From: Nocardioides dokdonensis FR1436
GTDB taxonomy: Bacteria > Actinomycetota > Actinomycetes > Propionibacteriales > Nocardioidaceae
DNA length: 64,000 bases
Assembly: GCF_001653335.1 (NCBI RefSeq)
Contig: NZ_CP015079.1
Location: 2,418,001-2,482,000, forward strand
Reading direction: 5' to 3'
The notes beneath the pieces are model-generated. The model saw only the letters and a program-made list of their open reading frames with translations, was not told the DNA's origin and did no database searches. Both the position numbers and the translations under genes were made by a program. Of the stretch, positions 52,511-61,402 are shown piece after piece (position 1 is the stretch's first letter; the number at the start of each line of letters is the position of its first letter).

Positions 52511-54307
52511 ATGAGCAGAGTCCTCTCCGCAGTCGCCTGGCCGTATGCCAACGGTCCGCGCCACATCGGCCACGTGGCCGGTTTCGGCGTGCCCTCCGAC
52601 GTGTTCAGCCGGTACATGCGGATGGCGGGCCACGACGTGCTCATGGTCTCCGGGTCCGACGAGCACGGCACCCCGATCCTGATCGCGGCCGACGAGGCCG
52701 GGGTGAGCCCCCAGGAGCTGGCCGACAAGAACCACCGCATCATCGCCGAGGACCTCGCGGCGCTCGGGTGCACCTACGACCTGTACACCCGCACCACCAC
52801 GCCCAACCACCACGCCGTGGTGCAGGAGCTGTTCACGGGGGTGCACGCCAACGGCTACTTCGTCGAGCAGACCACCCACGGGGCCATCTCGCCCTCCACC
52901 GGACGCACGCTGCCCGACCGCTACATCGAGGGCACCTGCCCGATCTGCGGCGCCGGCGGGGCCCGCGGCGACCAGTGCGACACCTGCGGCAACCAGCTAG
53001 ACCCGGCCGACCTGATCGACCCGGTCTCCAAGATCAACGGCGAGACGCCGGAGTTCATCGAGACCCAGCACTTCTTCCTCGACCTGCCGGCGCTGGCCGA
53101 GGCGCTGGGGGAGTGGCTCGACGAGCGTGAGGCGACCGGGCTGTGGCGGCCCAACGTCATCCGCTTCAGCCAGAACATCCTCAAGGAGATCCGTCCGCGC
53201 GCGATGACGCGCGACATCGACTGGGGCATCGCGGTGCCGCTCGACGGGTGGCGCGAGCAGCCGACGAAGAAGCTCTACGTCTGGTTCGACGCGGTGATCG
53301 GCTACCTCTCCGCCTCCATCGAGTGGGCCCGGCGCACCGGCGACCCGGAGGCCTGGCGCCAGTGGTGGAACGACCCCGAGGCGCTGTCCTACTACTTCAT
53401 GGGCAAGGACAACATCACCTTCCACTCCCAGATCTGGCCGGCCGAGCTGCTGGCCTACTCCGGCAAGGGCGACCGCGGTGGCGAGGTCCACACCTACGGC
53501 GAGCTCAACCTGCCGACCGAGGTGGTCTCCTCGGAGTTCCTGACCATGGAGGGGAAGAAGTTCTCCTCCTCCAAGAAGGTCGTCATCTACGTCCGCGACC
53601 TGCTCAGCCGCTACCAGCCCGACGCGTTCCGCTTCTTCGTCGCCTCCGCGGGGCCGGAGAACCAGGACTCCGACTTCACCTGGGCCGAGTTCGTGCGCCG
53701 CACCAACGACGAGCTGGTCGCGGGCTGGGGCAACCTGGTCAACCGCACCGCGACGCTGATCGCCAAGAACTTCGGTGAGCTCCCGGCCGCCGGGGCGCTG
53801 GAGCCCCAGGACGAGGAGGTGCTGGCCGCCGCCGAGGCCGCGTTCGGCACCGTGGGCGACCTGATCGCCCGGCACCGCCAGAAGGCGGCCATCTCGGAGG
53901 CCATGCGCGTCGTCGGCCTCGTGAACAAGTACGTCTCCGACTCCGAGCCGTGGAAGCTCAAGGGCGACGACCAGCGCGAGCGGCTCGCCACGATCCTGCA
54001 CGTGGTCGCCCAGTGCGTGGCCGACCTCAACCTCGTCCTCGCCCCGTTCCTGCCGTTCTCCGCCAACGCGGTGGACCGGGCCCTGGGCGGCACGGGCGAG
54101 ATCGCCCCGATGCCGCGCATCGAGGAGGTCGAGGACCTCGACGGCGGCCCCGGCTACCCGGTCATCACCGGCGACTACACCACCGCGCCGTCCTGGCAGC
54201 GGCACCCGATCGTCGTCGGCACCCCCGTCGGCAAGCCGACCCCTGTCTTCACCAAGCTCGACCCCGAGGTCGCCGAGGAGGAGGTCGCCCGGCTGGCCGA
54301 CGCCTGA
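52511..54307 (+). CDS. metG: Methionyl-tRNA synthetase
   Basis: The 598-residue class I synthetase has HIGH at residues 18-21, the KMSKS-equivalent KFSSSK at 350-355, and the zinc knuckle Cys143-x2-Cys146 and Cys156-x2-Cys159 typical of MetG1. The C-terminal dimer/tRNA-binding extension of E. coli is missing; the end is acidic. TAGGAT (52499-52504) lies six bases before the ATG, i.e. leaderless. Repeat element C begins eight bases after the stop. Confidence 0.97.
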   Translation: MSRVLSAVAWPYANGPRHIGHVAGFGVPSDVFSRYMRMAGHDVLMVSGSDEHGTPILIAADEAGVSPQELADKNHRIIAEDLAALGCTYDLYTRTTTPNHHAVVQELFTGVHANGYFVEQTTHGAISPSTGRTLPDRYIEGTCPICGAGGARGDQCDTCGNQLDPADLIDPVSKINGETPEFIETQHFFLDLPALAEALGEWLDEREATGLWRPNVIRFSQNILKEIRPRAMTRDIDWGIAVPLDGWREQPTKKLYVWFDAVIGYLSASIEWARRTGDPEAWRQWWNDPEALSYYFMGKDNITFHSQIWPAELLAYSGKGDRGGEVHTYGELNLPTEVVSSEFLTMEGKKFSSSKKVVIYVRDLLSRYQPDAFRFFVASAGPENQDSDFTWAEFVRRTNDELVAGWGNLVNRTATLIAKNFGELPAAGALEPQDEEVLAAAEAAFGTVGDLIARHRQKAAISEAMRVVGLVNKYVSDSEPWKLKGDDQRERLATILHVVAQCVADLNLVLAPFLPFSANAVDRALGGTGEIAPMPRIEEVEDLDGGPGYPVITGDYTTAPSWQRHPIVVGTPVGKPTPVFTKLDPEVAEEEVARLADA

Positions 54308-54314
54308 GCCGGCC

Positions 54315-54367
54315 GAGCAGTCACTTCTGCACCATCGAGCGGTCGCTCTTGCACCACCGACAGGTCA
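54315..54367. repeat. Interspersed repeat, half-element C (forward units)
   Basis: Two forward 22-bp units (54315-54336, 54337-54358) and the start of a third that contains the stop codon of the DUF2568 gene. Together with half-element D (54724-54767, reverse units) it forms an inverted pair around that gene. It lies between the convergent metG and DUF2568 3' ends. Confidence 0.85.
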
Positions 54368-54733
54368 GAGCCGCTCCTGCTGCCGACGTACGTCGGGGTG
54401 CCGCGCCGCGACGTGGACGACGACCACCAGGATGGCGAGCGTGCCGCCGGCCACGGGGTGGCTGGTGAGCACCAGCGCGACCACGGCGCCCGTGAAGACC
54501 AGCGTCTTGACGGCGGGGGTGAGCACGGCGCCGCGCCACCGCGCGCGGGGCGAGGCCGTCAGCGCCCACAGCGTGACGACGAGCAGCGGGAGTGCCCACA
54601 CCCACAGCCAGCCCGGGGACAGCGCCCAGCCGAGCACGGCGTACGCCGCCCAGGCGAGCAGCTCGACGACGAAGAGGAGCGCCAGCACCGACCAGGCCAT
54701 CAGCACAGTCTGCGCCCCGTGACCAAGGTGCAT
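54365..54733 (-). CDS. DUF2568 (YrdB-like) small membrane protein, bracketed by repeats
   Basis: The 122-residue protein has four membrane helices (VLALLFVVELLAWAAYAVLG; WVWALPLLVVTLWAL; TLVFTGAVVALVL; GTLAILVVVVHVAA) and the SPRARWRG loop, resembling DUF2568. Function unknown. The first ATG lies inside half-element D, and no Shine-Dalgarno precedes it; an ATG at 54698-54700 gives a 111-residue version. The stop codon lies in half-element C. The gene thus occupies the interior of one split repeat element, unlike elements A and B, which carry only spacer. Confidence 0.65.
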   Translation of the reverse strand: MHLGHGAQTVLMAWSVLALLFVVELLAWAAYAVLGWALSPGWLWVWALPLLVVTLWALTASPRARWRGAVLTPAVKTLVFTGAVVALVLTSHPVAGGTLAILVVVVHVAARHPDVRRQQERL

Positions 54734-54767
54734 AACTGACTGGTCGGTGGTTCAGAAGTGACTGCTC
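54724..54767. repeat. Interspersed repeat, half-element D (reverse units)
   Basis: Two reverse 22-bp units (54746-54767, 54724-54745). Its complement reads GAGCAGTCACTTCTGAACC then GACCAGTCAGTTATGCACC, clearly the same family as A-C. It lies between divergent 5' ends (DUF2568 and the esterase), unlike the other copies, so it may influence promoters here. Confidence 0.82.
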
Positions 54768-54784
54768 GGCAGTAGGTTGCGGGC

Positions 54785-55669
54785 GTGCTCTACCCACAGT
54801 CCCGCCGTTCGCTCGAGGCCGCGGCGCTGACCCCGAAGGTCTTCGACGCCGACTTCGACATCGCCGAGTCGCGCCGCCAGGCACGTGACCTCGCCGCCGG
54901 CCAGCCCCGCGAGGACGTCGAGCAGGTCCTCGACCTCGACGCCGACGGGGTGCGCTGCCGCCTGTACCGGCCGCACGACGCCCGCGAGGGGGTGCTGGTG
55001 CACCTGCACGGGGGCGGCTTCGTCTTCCACGACATCGACGTCCACGACGCCGCGGCCCGCCGGCTGGCCAACCGCAGCGAGGTGGCGGTGCTCAGCGTCG
55101 ACTACCGCCGCCCGCCCGAGCACCGCTTCCCGGCAGCGCCCGACGACGTCGACACCGTGCTGCGCTGGCTGGGCCGCGAGGGCGCGTCGTACGACCTCGG
55201 CGGTCCGCTCTACGCGCACGGCGACAGCGCGGGCGGCAACCTCGCGCTGGTCGCCGCGCTGCGCCACCCCGGCCGCTTCCGGGCGCTCGCGCTGGTCTAC
55301 CCGTTCCTGGACCCCGAGGCCGGCTTCGAGAGCTACCGCACGGCCGCGGACGGCTTCGACCCGCGGGAGGCCGCGTGGTACTGGCAGCAGTACGCCGCCA
55401 CCGCGGACGACCTCCAGCACCCCGACCTCGCGCCGCTGCGCTCGGACCGGCTGTGGACGCTGCCGCCGACCCTGGTCACCACCGCCGAGCACGACCCGCT
55501 CCGCGACGAGGGTGAGCACCTCGCCGCGCTGCTGGCCGACGCCGGCGTCGCGGTCGTCGGGACCCGCTACCTCGGGCAGCTGCACGGCTTCTGGCGGCAC
55601 CCGGAGGTCTTCGACGCCGCGGAGCCGATGACCCGTCAGGTGGCGGCCTTCCTGGCCATGTACCCCTGA
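54785..55669 (+). CDS. HSL-family carboxylesterase (alpha/beta hydrolase)
   Basis: The 294-residue enzyme has the oxyanion-hole motif HGGG (His75-Gly78), nucleophile Ser148 in GDSAGGN, acid in AEHDPLRDEG and base His in QLHGFWR. It hydrolyses short to medium acyl esters; substrate unknown. TAGGTT (54773-54778) lies six bases before the GTG. It lies next to half-element D. Confidence 0.9.
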   Translation: MLYPQSRRSLEAAALTPKVFDADFDIAESRRQARDLAAGQPREDVEQVLDLDADGVRCRLYRPHDAREGVLVHLHGGGFVFHDIDVHDAAARRLANRSEVAVLSVDYRRPPEHRFPAAPDDVDTVLRWLGREGASYDLGGPLYAHGDSAGGNLALVAALRHPGRFRALALVYPFLDPEAGFESYRTAADGFDPREAAWYWQQYAATADDLQHPDLAPLRSDRLWTLPPTLVTTAEHDPLRDEGEHLAALLADAGVAVVGTRYLGQLHGFWRHPEVFDAAEPMTRQVAAFLAMYP

Positions 55670-55706
55670 GCACGCCCGGGTCCCGGGTTCTGGGAGGATC
55701 GCCCCC

Positions 55707-56228
55707 ATGCGCGTGCACCTCGGTTCCGACCATGCCGGACTCGACCTCAAGGCCCACCTCGTCGAGTGGCTCGGCGAGCACGGGTACGAGGCCGTCGACC
55801 ACGGCCCCTTCGTCTACGACGCCGTCGACGACTACCCCGTCTTCTGCCTGCGCGCCGCCGAGGCCGTGGCCCGCGAGCGCGCCGCCGGGCAGGACTCCAT
55901 GGGCGTGGTGATCGGCGGGTCCGGCAACGGCGAGCAGATGGCGGCCAACAAGGTCACCGGCATCCGCTGCGCCCTCGCGTGGTCGGAGGAGACCGCGAAG
56001 CTGGCCCGCGACCACAACGACGCCCAGATGGTCTCGGTCGGCGGTCGGATGCACAGCCTCGAGGACATGACCCGCTTCGTCGAGGTCTTCCTGGCCGAGC
56101 CCTTCAGCGGTGACGAGCGGCACGTGCGCCGCATCGGCCAGCTCACGTCGTACGACGAGACGTCGGTGCTGCCGCCGCTGCCGGCCTCGGCCCAGGGGCT
56201 GGGCCCCGACGCGGGGCTCGATGCCTGA
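55707..56228 (+). CDS. rpiB: Ribose-5-phosphate isomerase B
   Basis: The 173-residue enzyme interconverts ribose-5-P and ribulose-5-P. MRVHLGSDHAGLDLK is the phosphate-binding start; GGSGNGEQMAANK carries the Glu catalytic base as in mycobacterial RpiB (instead of the Cys of E. coli). About 15 extra C-terminal residues. GAGGAT seven bases upstream of the ATG. The nei gene overlaps its end by eight bases. Confidence 0.95.
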   Translation: MRVHLGSDHAGLDLKAHLVEWLGEHGYEAVDHGPFVYDAVDDYPVFCLRAAEAVARERAAGQDSMGVVIGGSGNGEQMAANKVTGIRCALAWSEETAKLARDHNDAQMVSVGGRMHSLEDMTRFVEVFLAEPFSGDERHVRRIGQLTSYDETSVLPPLPASAQGLGPDAGLDA

Positions 56229-57069
56229 GGGGCACACCCTCCACCGGCTCGCCGGCCACCTCGACGACGCGTTCGCGGGCCGCCGGCTCGAGGTGTCCAG
56301 CCCCCAGGGTCGCTTCGCCGGGTCCGCGGCCCAGCTCGACGGGCAGCCCCTCGAGCACGCCGAGGCCTGGGGCAAGCACCTCTTCCTCGACTTCCCCGGG
56401 GAGCGGTACGTCCACGTGCACCTCGGCCTCTACGGCAGGTTCGACGTGCACGCCGACGCCGAGGACGTGCCCGCACCCGTCGGCCAGGTCCGCCTGCGCC
56501 TGAGCGCCGCCGACGCCCGCGGTCGTGCGTACGCCGATCTGCGCGGGGCCACCGCGTGCGAGCTGCTGACCGGGCCCCAGCGCGACCAGGTCGTCGCCCG
56601 GCTGGGACCGGATCCGCTGCGGGCCGACGCCGACCCCGACCGCGCCTGGGCGCGCATCAGCCGCAGCCGGACCTCCATCGGCGCCCTGCTGATGGACCAG
56701 TCGGTGCTGGCCGGCGTCGGCAACGTCTACCGCGCCGAGCTCCTCTTCCGGCACCGCCTCGACCCGCAGCGCCCGGGCCGGACCCTGCGGGTCGGTCAGT
56801 GGCGCGCCATGTGGGACGACCTGGTCGAGCTGATGGCCGAGGGGGTGCGCACCGGTCGCATCGACACCGTGCGTCCCGAGCACACCCCGGAGGCGATGGG
56901 TCGGGCGCCGCGTCGCGACGACCACGGGGGAGAGGTCTACGTCTACCGCCGCCACGCCCAGCCGTGCCTGGTCTGCGGTCGAGCGGTGCGCACCACCGAG
57001 ATGGCCGGGCGCAACCTCTTCTGGTGCAGCCGATGCCAACCCGCCTTCCGGTCGCGAGCCCTACGATGA
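56221..57069 (+). CDS. nei: Fpg/Nei-family DNA glycosylase (endonuclease VIII type)
   Basis: The 282-residue glycosylase/AP lyase begins MPEGHTLHRLA; mature Pro2 is the Schiff-base nucleophile and Glu3 assists. PEGHT rather than PELPE marks the Nei branch. The H2TH motif lies around MDQSVLAGVGNVYRAELLFRH, and the C-terminal zinc finger is CLVCGRAV...WCSRCQPAF. It repairs oxidised pyrimidines. ATG overlaps rpiB by eight bases, as in many actinobacteria. Confidence 0.93.
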   Translation: MPEGHTLHRLAGHLDDAFAGRRLEVSSPQGRFAGSAAQLDGQPLEHAEAWGKHLFLDFPGERYVHVHLGLYGRFDVHADAEDVPAPVGQVRLRLSAADARGRAYADLRGATACELLTGPQRDQVVARLGPDPLRADADPDRAWARISRSRTSIGALLMDQSVLAGVGNVYRAELLFRHRLDPQRPGRTLRVGQWRAMWDDLVELMAEGVRTGRIDTVRPEHTPEAMGRAPRRDDHGGEVYVYRRHAQPCLVCGRAVRTTEMAGRNLFWCSRCQPAFRSRALR

Positions 57070-57094
57070 GCCTGCCTCGAGGGAAGGGTTGGCG

Positions 57095-58198
57095 ATGAGC
57101 GCGGTGTTCGACCACTCCGAGCCGGGTACGGCGTCGGCGACCGTCGAGCGGCTGCGGCTGGCCTGGCGGCGCGGGCGCATCGGTCAGTTCCGCACCGCCG
57201 CCCTGCTGTGCCTGCTCGCCCTCGCGCTCGTGGTCGGGGTGGCGCTGGTGCCCGAGGTCTTCCCCATCACGTCCCTGATGGTGCCGCTGCTGCTCGGGAG
57301 CCTGGTGCTCAACCCGCGCCAGCTGCCGTGGTTCGTGGGCTGGATCGTCGTGATGGCCGCCATCACGCTGGCTCTCCAGGAGGAGCGCACCGGGCGGCTG
57401 GTGGCGGCCGGCGTGATCGAGCTCCTGATGGCCGCGATCGTCCTGGCCACGGCCTTCCGGCGCGGGCGCCTGGGCGTGGCGGGCAACACCGGCGAGTCGA
57501 TGTTCGTGGACCTGCGCGACCGGCTGCTCAACCAGGGCGGCATCCCGGACCTGCCCGCCGGGTGGCACGTCGAGGCCGCGCTGCACTCGGCCTCCGGCAC
57601 CCCGTTCGCCGGCGACTTCCTGGTCGCGACGATCCTCGACGACGACACCCGCCTCGAGGTCGTCGTCGTCGACGTGTCGGGCAAGGGCGACGCGGCCGGC
57701 ACCCGTGCCCTGCTGCTCTCCGGTGCGTTCGGCGGCATGCTCGGCGCCCTGGCTCCCGAGGACTTCCTGGGGGCCGCCAACGACTACCTGATGCGCCAGG
57801 GGTGGGACGAGGGCTTCGCCACCGCGGTGCACCTCTCCCTCGACCTGCGCAGCGGCGCCTTCCAGGTGCGCAGCGCCGGTCACCCGCCGGCGGTGCAGCG
57901 CCACGCCGGGTCGGGGCGCTGGGCGGTGCTGCCCAGCGCGGGCCCGGTGCTCGGCCTGCTCGACCGCGCCGACTTCGAGGTCGCCTGCGGGGCGCTGGAC
58001 CACGGCGACGCCGTGCTGCTCTACACCGACGGCATGGTCGAGCGCCCGCGCCGCGACATCGAGATGGGCCTGGACCGGATGCTCGGCCAGGCCGAGACCC
58101 TGCTGCACGGCAGCTTCGTCGGCTCCGCCGACCGCCTCGTCGAGGCGCTCGGTTCGCGTGACGACGACCGCGCCATGGTGGTGGTCCACCGCCGCTGA
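57095..58198 (+). CDS. SpoIIE/PP2C-type membrane protein phosphatase
   Basis: The 367-residue protein has four or so membrane helices in the first 120 residues, then a SpoIIE-type PP2C domain: GTPFAGDFLVATI, VVVVDVSGKGDAAG (metal Asp), SAGHPPAVQRH, LLYTDGMVERPRR. It dephosphorylates Ser/Thr proteins, often anti-sigma antagonists, but no partner gene is near. ATG 57095 chosen because GGGAAGGG lies seven bases upstream; a TACGAT hexamer lies at 57061-57066. Confidence 0.9.
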   Translation: MSAVFDHSEPGTASATVERLRLAWRRGRIGQFRTAALLCLLALALVVGVALVPEVFPITSLMVPLLLGSLVLNPRQLPWFVGWIVVMAAITLALQEERTGRLVAAGVIELLMAAIVLATAFRRGRLGVAGNTGESMFVDLRDRLLNQGGIPDLPAGWHVEAALHSASGTPFAGDFLVATILDDDTRLEVVVVDVSGKGDAAGTRALLLSGAFGGMLGALAPEDFLGAANDYLMRQGWDEGFATAVHLSLDLRSGAFQVRSAGHPPAVQRHAGSGRWAVLPSAGPVLGLLDRADFEVACGALDHGDAVLLYTDGMVERPRRDIEMGLDRMLGQAETLLHGSFVGSADRLVEALGSRDDDRAMVVVHRR

Positions 58199-58334
58199 GG
58201 GCGGTCCGACCCGCGGCGCCGGTTGTGGCTGCGCAGGCCCGGTGTGGCACGATTCAGGGGTCCAGGGGAGCCGCCACCTGCGCGCCCGCCGTGACCACGG
58301 TCCGGGGGTACACGGGGGCGGAGCCCCTGTGCGT

Positions 58335-58408
58335 GCGGATGTAGCTCAATGGTAGAGCCCCAGTCTTCCAAACTGGCTACGCGGGTTCGATTCCCGTCAT
58401 CCGCTCCA
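58335..58408 (+). tRNA. tRNA-Gly (anticodon UCC)
   Basis: GCGGATGTAGCTCAATGG at the 5' end, acceptor GCGGATG/CATCCGC, anticodon loop CTTCCAA gives TCC (reads GGA/GGG). T-loop GGTTCGATTCC. The CCA is encoded (58406-58408). Part of a tRNA-Gly/tRNA-Pro/tig unit. Confidence 0.95.
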
Positions 58409-58455
58409 GGGAGTCCTCGGCGGCGTCGCGACGCGAGCCGGAGGGGACGCTTTGG

Positions 58456-58528
58456 CGGGGCGTAGCGTAGTGGCTAGCGCGCCTGCTTTGGGAGCAGGAG
58501 ACCGCAGGTTCGAGTCCTGTCGCCCCGA
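58456..58528 (+). tRNA. tRNA-Pro (anticodon UGG)
   Basis: CGGGGCGTAGCGTAGTGG at the 5' end, acceptor CGGGGCG/CGCCCCG, anticodon loop TTTGGGA gives TGG (reads CCN). GGTTCGAGTCC T-arm, discriminator A. It follows tRNA-Gly by 47 bases and precedes tig by 45. Confidence 0.95.
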
Positions 58529-58573
58529 CGTACCAGTGCCGGAAACAATCACCGAACCATGAGGAGACACCCT

Positions 58574-60013
58574 GTGAAGAGCGCCGTCGAGACCTTGAGC
58601 CCGACCCGGGCCAAGCTGACCGTCGAGGTGCCCTTCGAGGAGCTCAAGCCGAGCCTCGACGCGGCGTACAAGGCCATCGCCCAGCAGATCAACGTCCCCG
58701 GCTTCCGCCGCGGCAAGGTCCCGCCGGGCGTCATCGACCGTCAGGTCGGGCGAGGCGCCGTCCTCGACCAGGCCATCAACGACGCGCTTCCCAAGAAGTA
58801 CGTCGAGGCCCTGCAGGAGAACTCCCTCGAGCCCCTGGCCCAGCCCGAGATCGAGGTGACGAAGCTCGAGGACAACGAGCTCATCGAGTTCACCGCCGAG
58901 GTCGACGTCAAGCCGCAGATCGACCTGCCGGCCTACGAGGGCCTCGAGGCCCAGGTCGAGGACATCGAGATCAGCGACGAGGACGTCGACGAGCAGGTCG
59001 CGGCGCTGCGTGAGCGCTTCGGCACCCTGGCCGACGTCGAGCGCGCTGCTGCCGAGGGCGACTTCGTCGTGCTCGACCTGAAGGCCATGAAGGACGGCGA
59101 GGTGCTCGAGGGCGCCGAGGTCACCGGCATGAGCTACCAGGTCGGCAAGGGCGGCATGATCGACGGCCTCGACGAGGCCCTCGTGGGCATGTCGGCCGGC
59201 GACGAGAAGACCTTCACCTCCAGCCTCGTCGGCGGCGACCTCGTCGGCGAAGAGGTCGAGGTGGCCGTCTCGGTCAGCCAGGTCCAGGAGCAGGAGCTCC
59301 CCGAGCTCGACGACGAGTTCGCGCAGCTGGCCTCGGAGTTCGACACCTCCGACGAGCTCGTGGCCGACGTCCGCAAGCGCCTGGGCAACGGCAAGCGCCT
59401 CGAGCAGGCCGCCGAGGCCCGCGACGCGGTGCTGGAGGCCCTCCTCGAGAAGGTCACCGTCCCGCTGCCGGAGTCGATGGTCACCGACGAGCTCAACGCT
59501 CGCCGCCAGAACATCGAGCAGCAGCTGGTGATGGCCGGCATCTCGATGGAGAAGTACCTCGAGGACGAGGAGCAGACCCAGGAGGAGTTCGAGTCCGAGC
59601 TCGACCGCCGGGTCCGCGACGCCGTCGCCGCGCAGTTCCTGCTCGACGAGATCGCGAAGAAGGAGGAGCTCGGCGTCGACCAGCAGGAGCTCTCCCAGCA
59701 CCTGATCCGTCGCGCCCAGCAGTCCGGCCAGGACCCGCAGGAGTTCGCGAACCACATGTTCGAGCACAACCACATCCCGGACCTCGTCCAGGAGATCCTG
59801 CGCGGCAAGGCGCTGGCCGTGCTCGTCGAGTCCGCGACCGTCAAGGACGCCTCCGGCGAGGTGCTCGAGCTGAAGAACCTGCAGCCCGACGGCACCATCA
59901 TGGAGACCCCGGCCGAGGACAGCACCGAGGAGCCCGCCGACGAGGCGCCTTCCGAGGACGCCGCCGAGGACAGCACCGAGGACAGCACCGAGGACGCGGC
60001 CGACAAGGCCTGA
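58574..60013 (+). CDS. tig: Trigger factor
   Basis: The 479-residue ribosome-associated chaperone and prolyl isomerase starts MKSAVETLSPTRAKLTVEV; the ribosome-binding signature PGFRRGKVP is at about residue 45-53. The PPIase (FKBP) domain follows around residues 150-240 and the C-terminal chaperone arms thereafter. The tail is strongly acidic with EDSTE repeats. GTG 58574 is used because GAGGAG (58561-58566) lies seven bases upstream; an earlier ATG overlaps that SD. A perfect 15-bp terminator follows. Confidence 0.97.
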   Translation: MKSAVETLSPTRAKLTVEVPFEELKPSLDAAYKAIAQQINVPGFRRGKVPPGVIDRQVGRGAVLDQAINDALPKKYVEALQENSLEPLAQPEIEVTKLEDNELIEFTAEVDVKPQIDLPAYEGLEAQVEDIEISDEDVDEQVAALRERFGTLADVERAAAEGDFVVLDLKAMKDGEVLEGAEVTGMSYQVGKGGMIDGLDEALVGMSAGDEKTFTSSLVGGDLVGEEVEVAVSVSQVQEQELPELDDEFAQLASEFDTSDELVADVRKRLGNGKRLEQAAEARDAVLEALLEKVTVPLPESMVTDELNARRQNIEQQLVMAGISMEKYLEDEEQTQEEFESELDRRVRDAVAAQFLLDEIAKKEELGVDQQELSQHLIRRAQQSGQDPQEFANHMFEHNHIPDLVQEILRGKALAVLVESATVKDASGEVLELKNLQPDGTIMETPAEDSTEEPADEAPSEDAAEDSTEDSTEDAADKA

Positions 60014-60035
60014 GCCACCTCGGCACCGCAGCACC

Positions 60036-60068
60036 GACGACCCGCCCGAGCACCTCGGGCGGGTCGTC
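60036..60068 (+). terminator. Perfect 15-bp hairpin terminator after tig
   Basis: GACGACCCGCCCGAG (60036-60050) pairs with CTCGGGCGGGTCGTC (60054-60068), loop CAC. It begins 23 bases past the tig stop. No U-tract, as usual here. It separates tig from the lipase-like gene. Confidence 0.88.
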
Positions 60069-60084
60069 CGCGTTGCACCGGCCT

Positions 60085-60110
60085 GTCGAGTGCACACTCG
60101 TTCACTCGAC
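60085..60110 (+). promoter_or_regulatory. Nested palindromes upstream of the lipase-like gene
   Basis: GTCGAGTG (60085-60092) and CACTCGAC (60103-60110) form 8-bp arms; inside, CGAGTG-CA-CACTCG (60087-60100) is a second palindrome. Both lie just upstream of TAGGAT (60114-60119), the probable -10, so they cover the -35 region and may be an operator. Confidence 0.5.
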
Positions 60111-60126
60111 CTCTAGGATGGCGCTC

Positions 60127-61314
60127 ATGTCCACCGCCGCCGCACCCAGCGGGCCCTCGCTCCTCGACGCCGCCTCGCTGGCCTGCGAGGTGGCCGACGG
60201 CCTGGTCCTGCGCAGCGTCCGCGACACCCACACCGCGTGGCTCGACCGCGTGCACGGCATCGGACGCCGCATCACGGGGCGCGGTCCGGGCCCCGTCGAG
60301 CAGCTGCACCGCGGCCTCTCCGGCGCCGTGTACGGCGGCCTGGGCCTGGGTCTGCGGGCCGCCTCCCGGGGACTCGACGTCGCGGCCGCCAGCGGCGCCG
60401 GGCCGCGACTGGAGGACTCCCCGCGCGGACGCTTCGTCAGCTCGGCGGTCAACGGACTCATCGGTGACCGGCTCGCCCAGGACCGGCCGCGGATGGCGAT
60501 CACCACGGCGGTGCGCCACGAGGGTCGCGACGTCCGACCCGACGCCGACGGCCTCGCCCGGGCCTTCCCGGACGCGACCGGGCGGCTGCTGGTGCTCCTG
60601 CCGGGCCTGTGCGAGAACGAGTCCTACTGGGAGCGGCACCGCGAGCGCACCGGGACGACGTACGCCGAGGACCTCGCCGGCCGCGGCTGGACCCCGGTCC
60701 ACCTGCGCGCCAACACCGGGCTCCCGCTGCGCCAGAACGGGGTCGCGGTGACCTCGTTGCTCCAGCAGGTCGTGGACCACTGGCCGGTCGGGGTCACCCG
60801 CATCGCGCTGGTCGGGCACTCGATGGGCGGCCTGGTGCTCCGGGCGGCCGGTGCGGTCGCCGCCGAGCCGGGCGGGGCGAGCGCGTCCTGGACCCGGCTC
60901 GTCAGCGACGTCGTCACGCTGGGCACGCCGCACCTGGGCGCGCCCGTCGCGTGGGGGATCGGCCAGAGCAGCAGGGGCCTGTCGCGGCTGCCCGAGACCG
61001 CGGCGTTCGGCCGGCTCCTGGACTGGCGCTCGGTGGGGGTGCACGACCTGGTGGCCGGGCTGGCCGAGGACGTCCCCCCGCTGCCGCACGCGCGCTACCG
61101 GCTGGTGGCCGCCACGCTCAGCGAGGACGAGCGGCACCCGGTGGGACAGGTCGTCGGCGACCTCCTGGTCCGTCCGCGCTCGGCGTACGGACGGGACCGG
61201 GCGGGGCGCACGCTGTTCCCCGGCGCCACGGTGCTGCACGTGGGCCGCAGTGACCACTTCGGCCTGCTCAACCACCCCGAGGTGCTCGCGGGGCTGCGGG
61301 AGTGGCTGGCCTGA
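60127..61314 (+). CDS. Lipase-like alpha/beta hydrolase (PGAP1/lipase class)
   Basis: The 395-residue protein has GHSMGGLV around the nucleophilic Ser, TLGTPHLGAPV after it (typical of lipase/PGAP1-like hydrolases), an Asp candidate further on and SDHFGLLN with the catalytic His. The N-terminal 130 residues are helical and unrecognised. No signal peptide. It probably hydrolyses esters. TAGGAT lies seven bases before the ATG. Confidence 0.82.
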   Translation: MSTAAAPSGPSLLDAASLACEVADGLVLRSVRDTHTAWLDRVHGIGRRITGRGPGPVEQLHRGLSGAVYGGLGLGLRAASRGLDVAAASGAGPRLEDSPRGRFVSSAVNGLIGDRLAQDRPRMAITTAVRHEGRDVRPDADGLARAFPDATGRLLVLLPGLCENESYWERHRERTGTTYAEDLAGRGWTPVHLRANTGLPLRQNGVAVTSLLQQVVDHWPVGVTRIALVGHSMGGLVLRAAGAVAAEPGGASASWTRLVSDVVTLGTPHLGAPVAWGIGQSSRGLSRLPETAAFGRLLDWRSVGVHDLVAGLAEDVPPLPHARYRLVAATLSEDERHPVGQVVGDLLVRPRSAYGRDRAGRTLFPGATVLHVGRSDHFGLLNHPEVLAGLREWLA

Positions 61315-61337
61315 TCCCGGAGGGGCCCGATGAAATC

Positions 61338-61351
61338 CGCTGTCGGCGAAC
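61338..61351. promoter_or_regulatory. ClgR-type operator upstream of clpP1
   Basis: On the minus strand the site reads GTTCGC-CGACA-GCG, matching the actinobacterial ClgR recognition pattern GTTCGC-N5-GCG exactly. It lies about 39-52 bases upstream of the probable clpP1 -10 TAGTGT (61390-61395), the expected place for an activator. The clgR gene itself is not in the window. Confidence 0.72.
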
Positions 61352-61402
61352 AGTGCCGGGTTGCCCGTGGAAGTGTCGGTCCTTCGGGCTAGTGTCGGCG
61401 AC

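Noticed and set aside
58335-58528. tRNA genes as integration sites for a mobile island
   Set aside because: No integrase and no duplicated tRNA 3' end near any of the six tRNA genes in the window.
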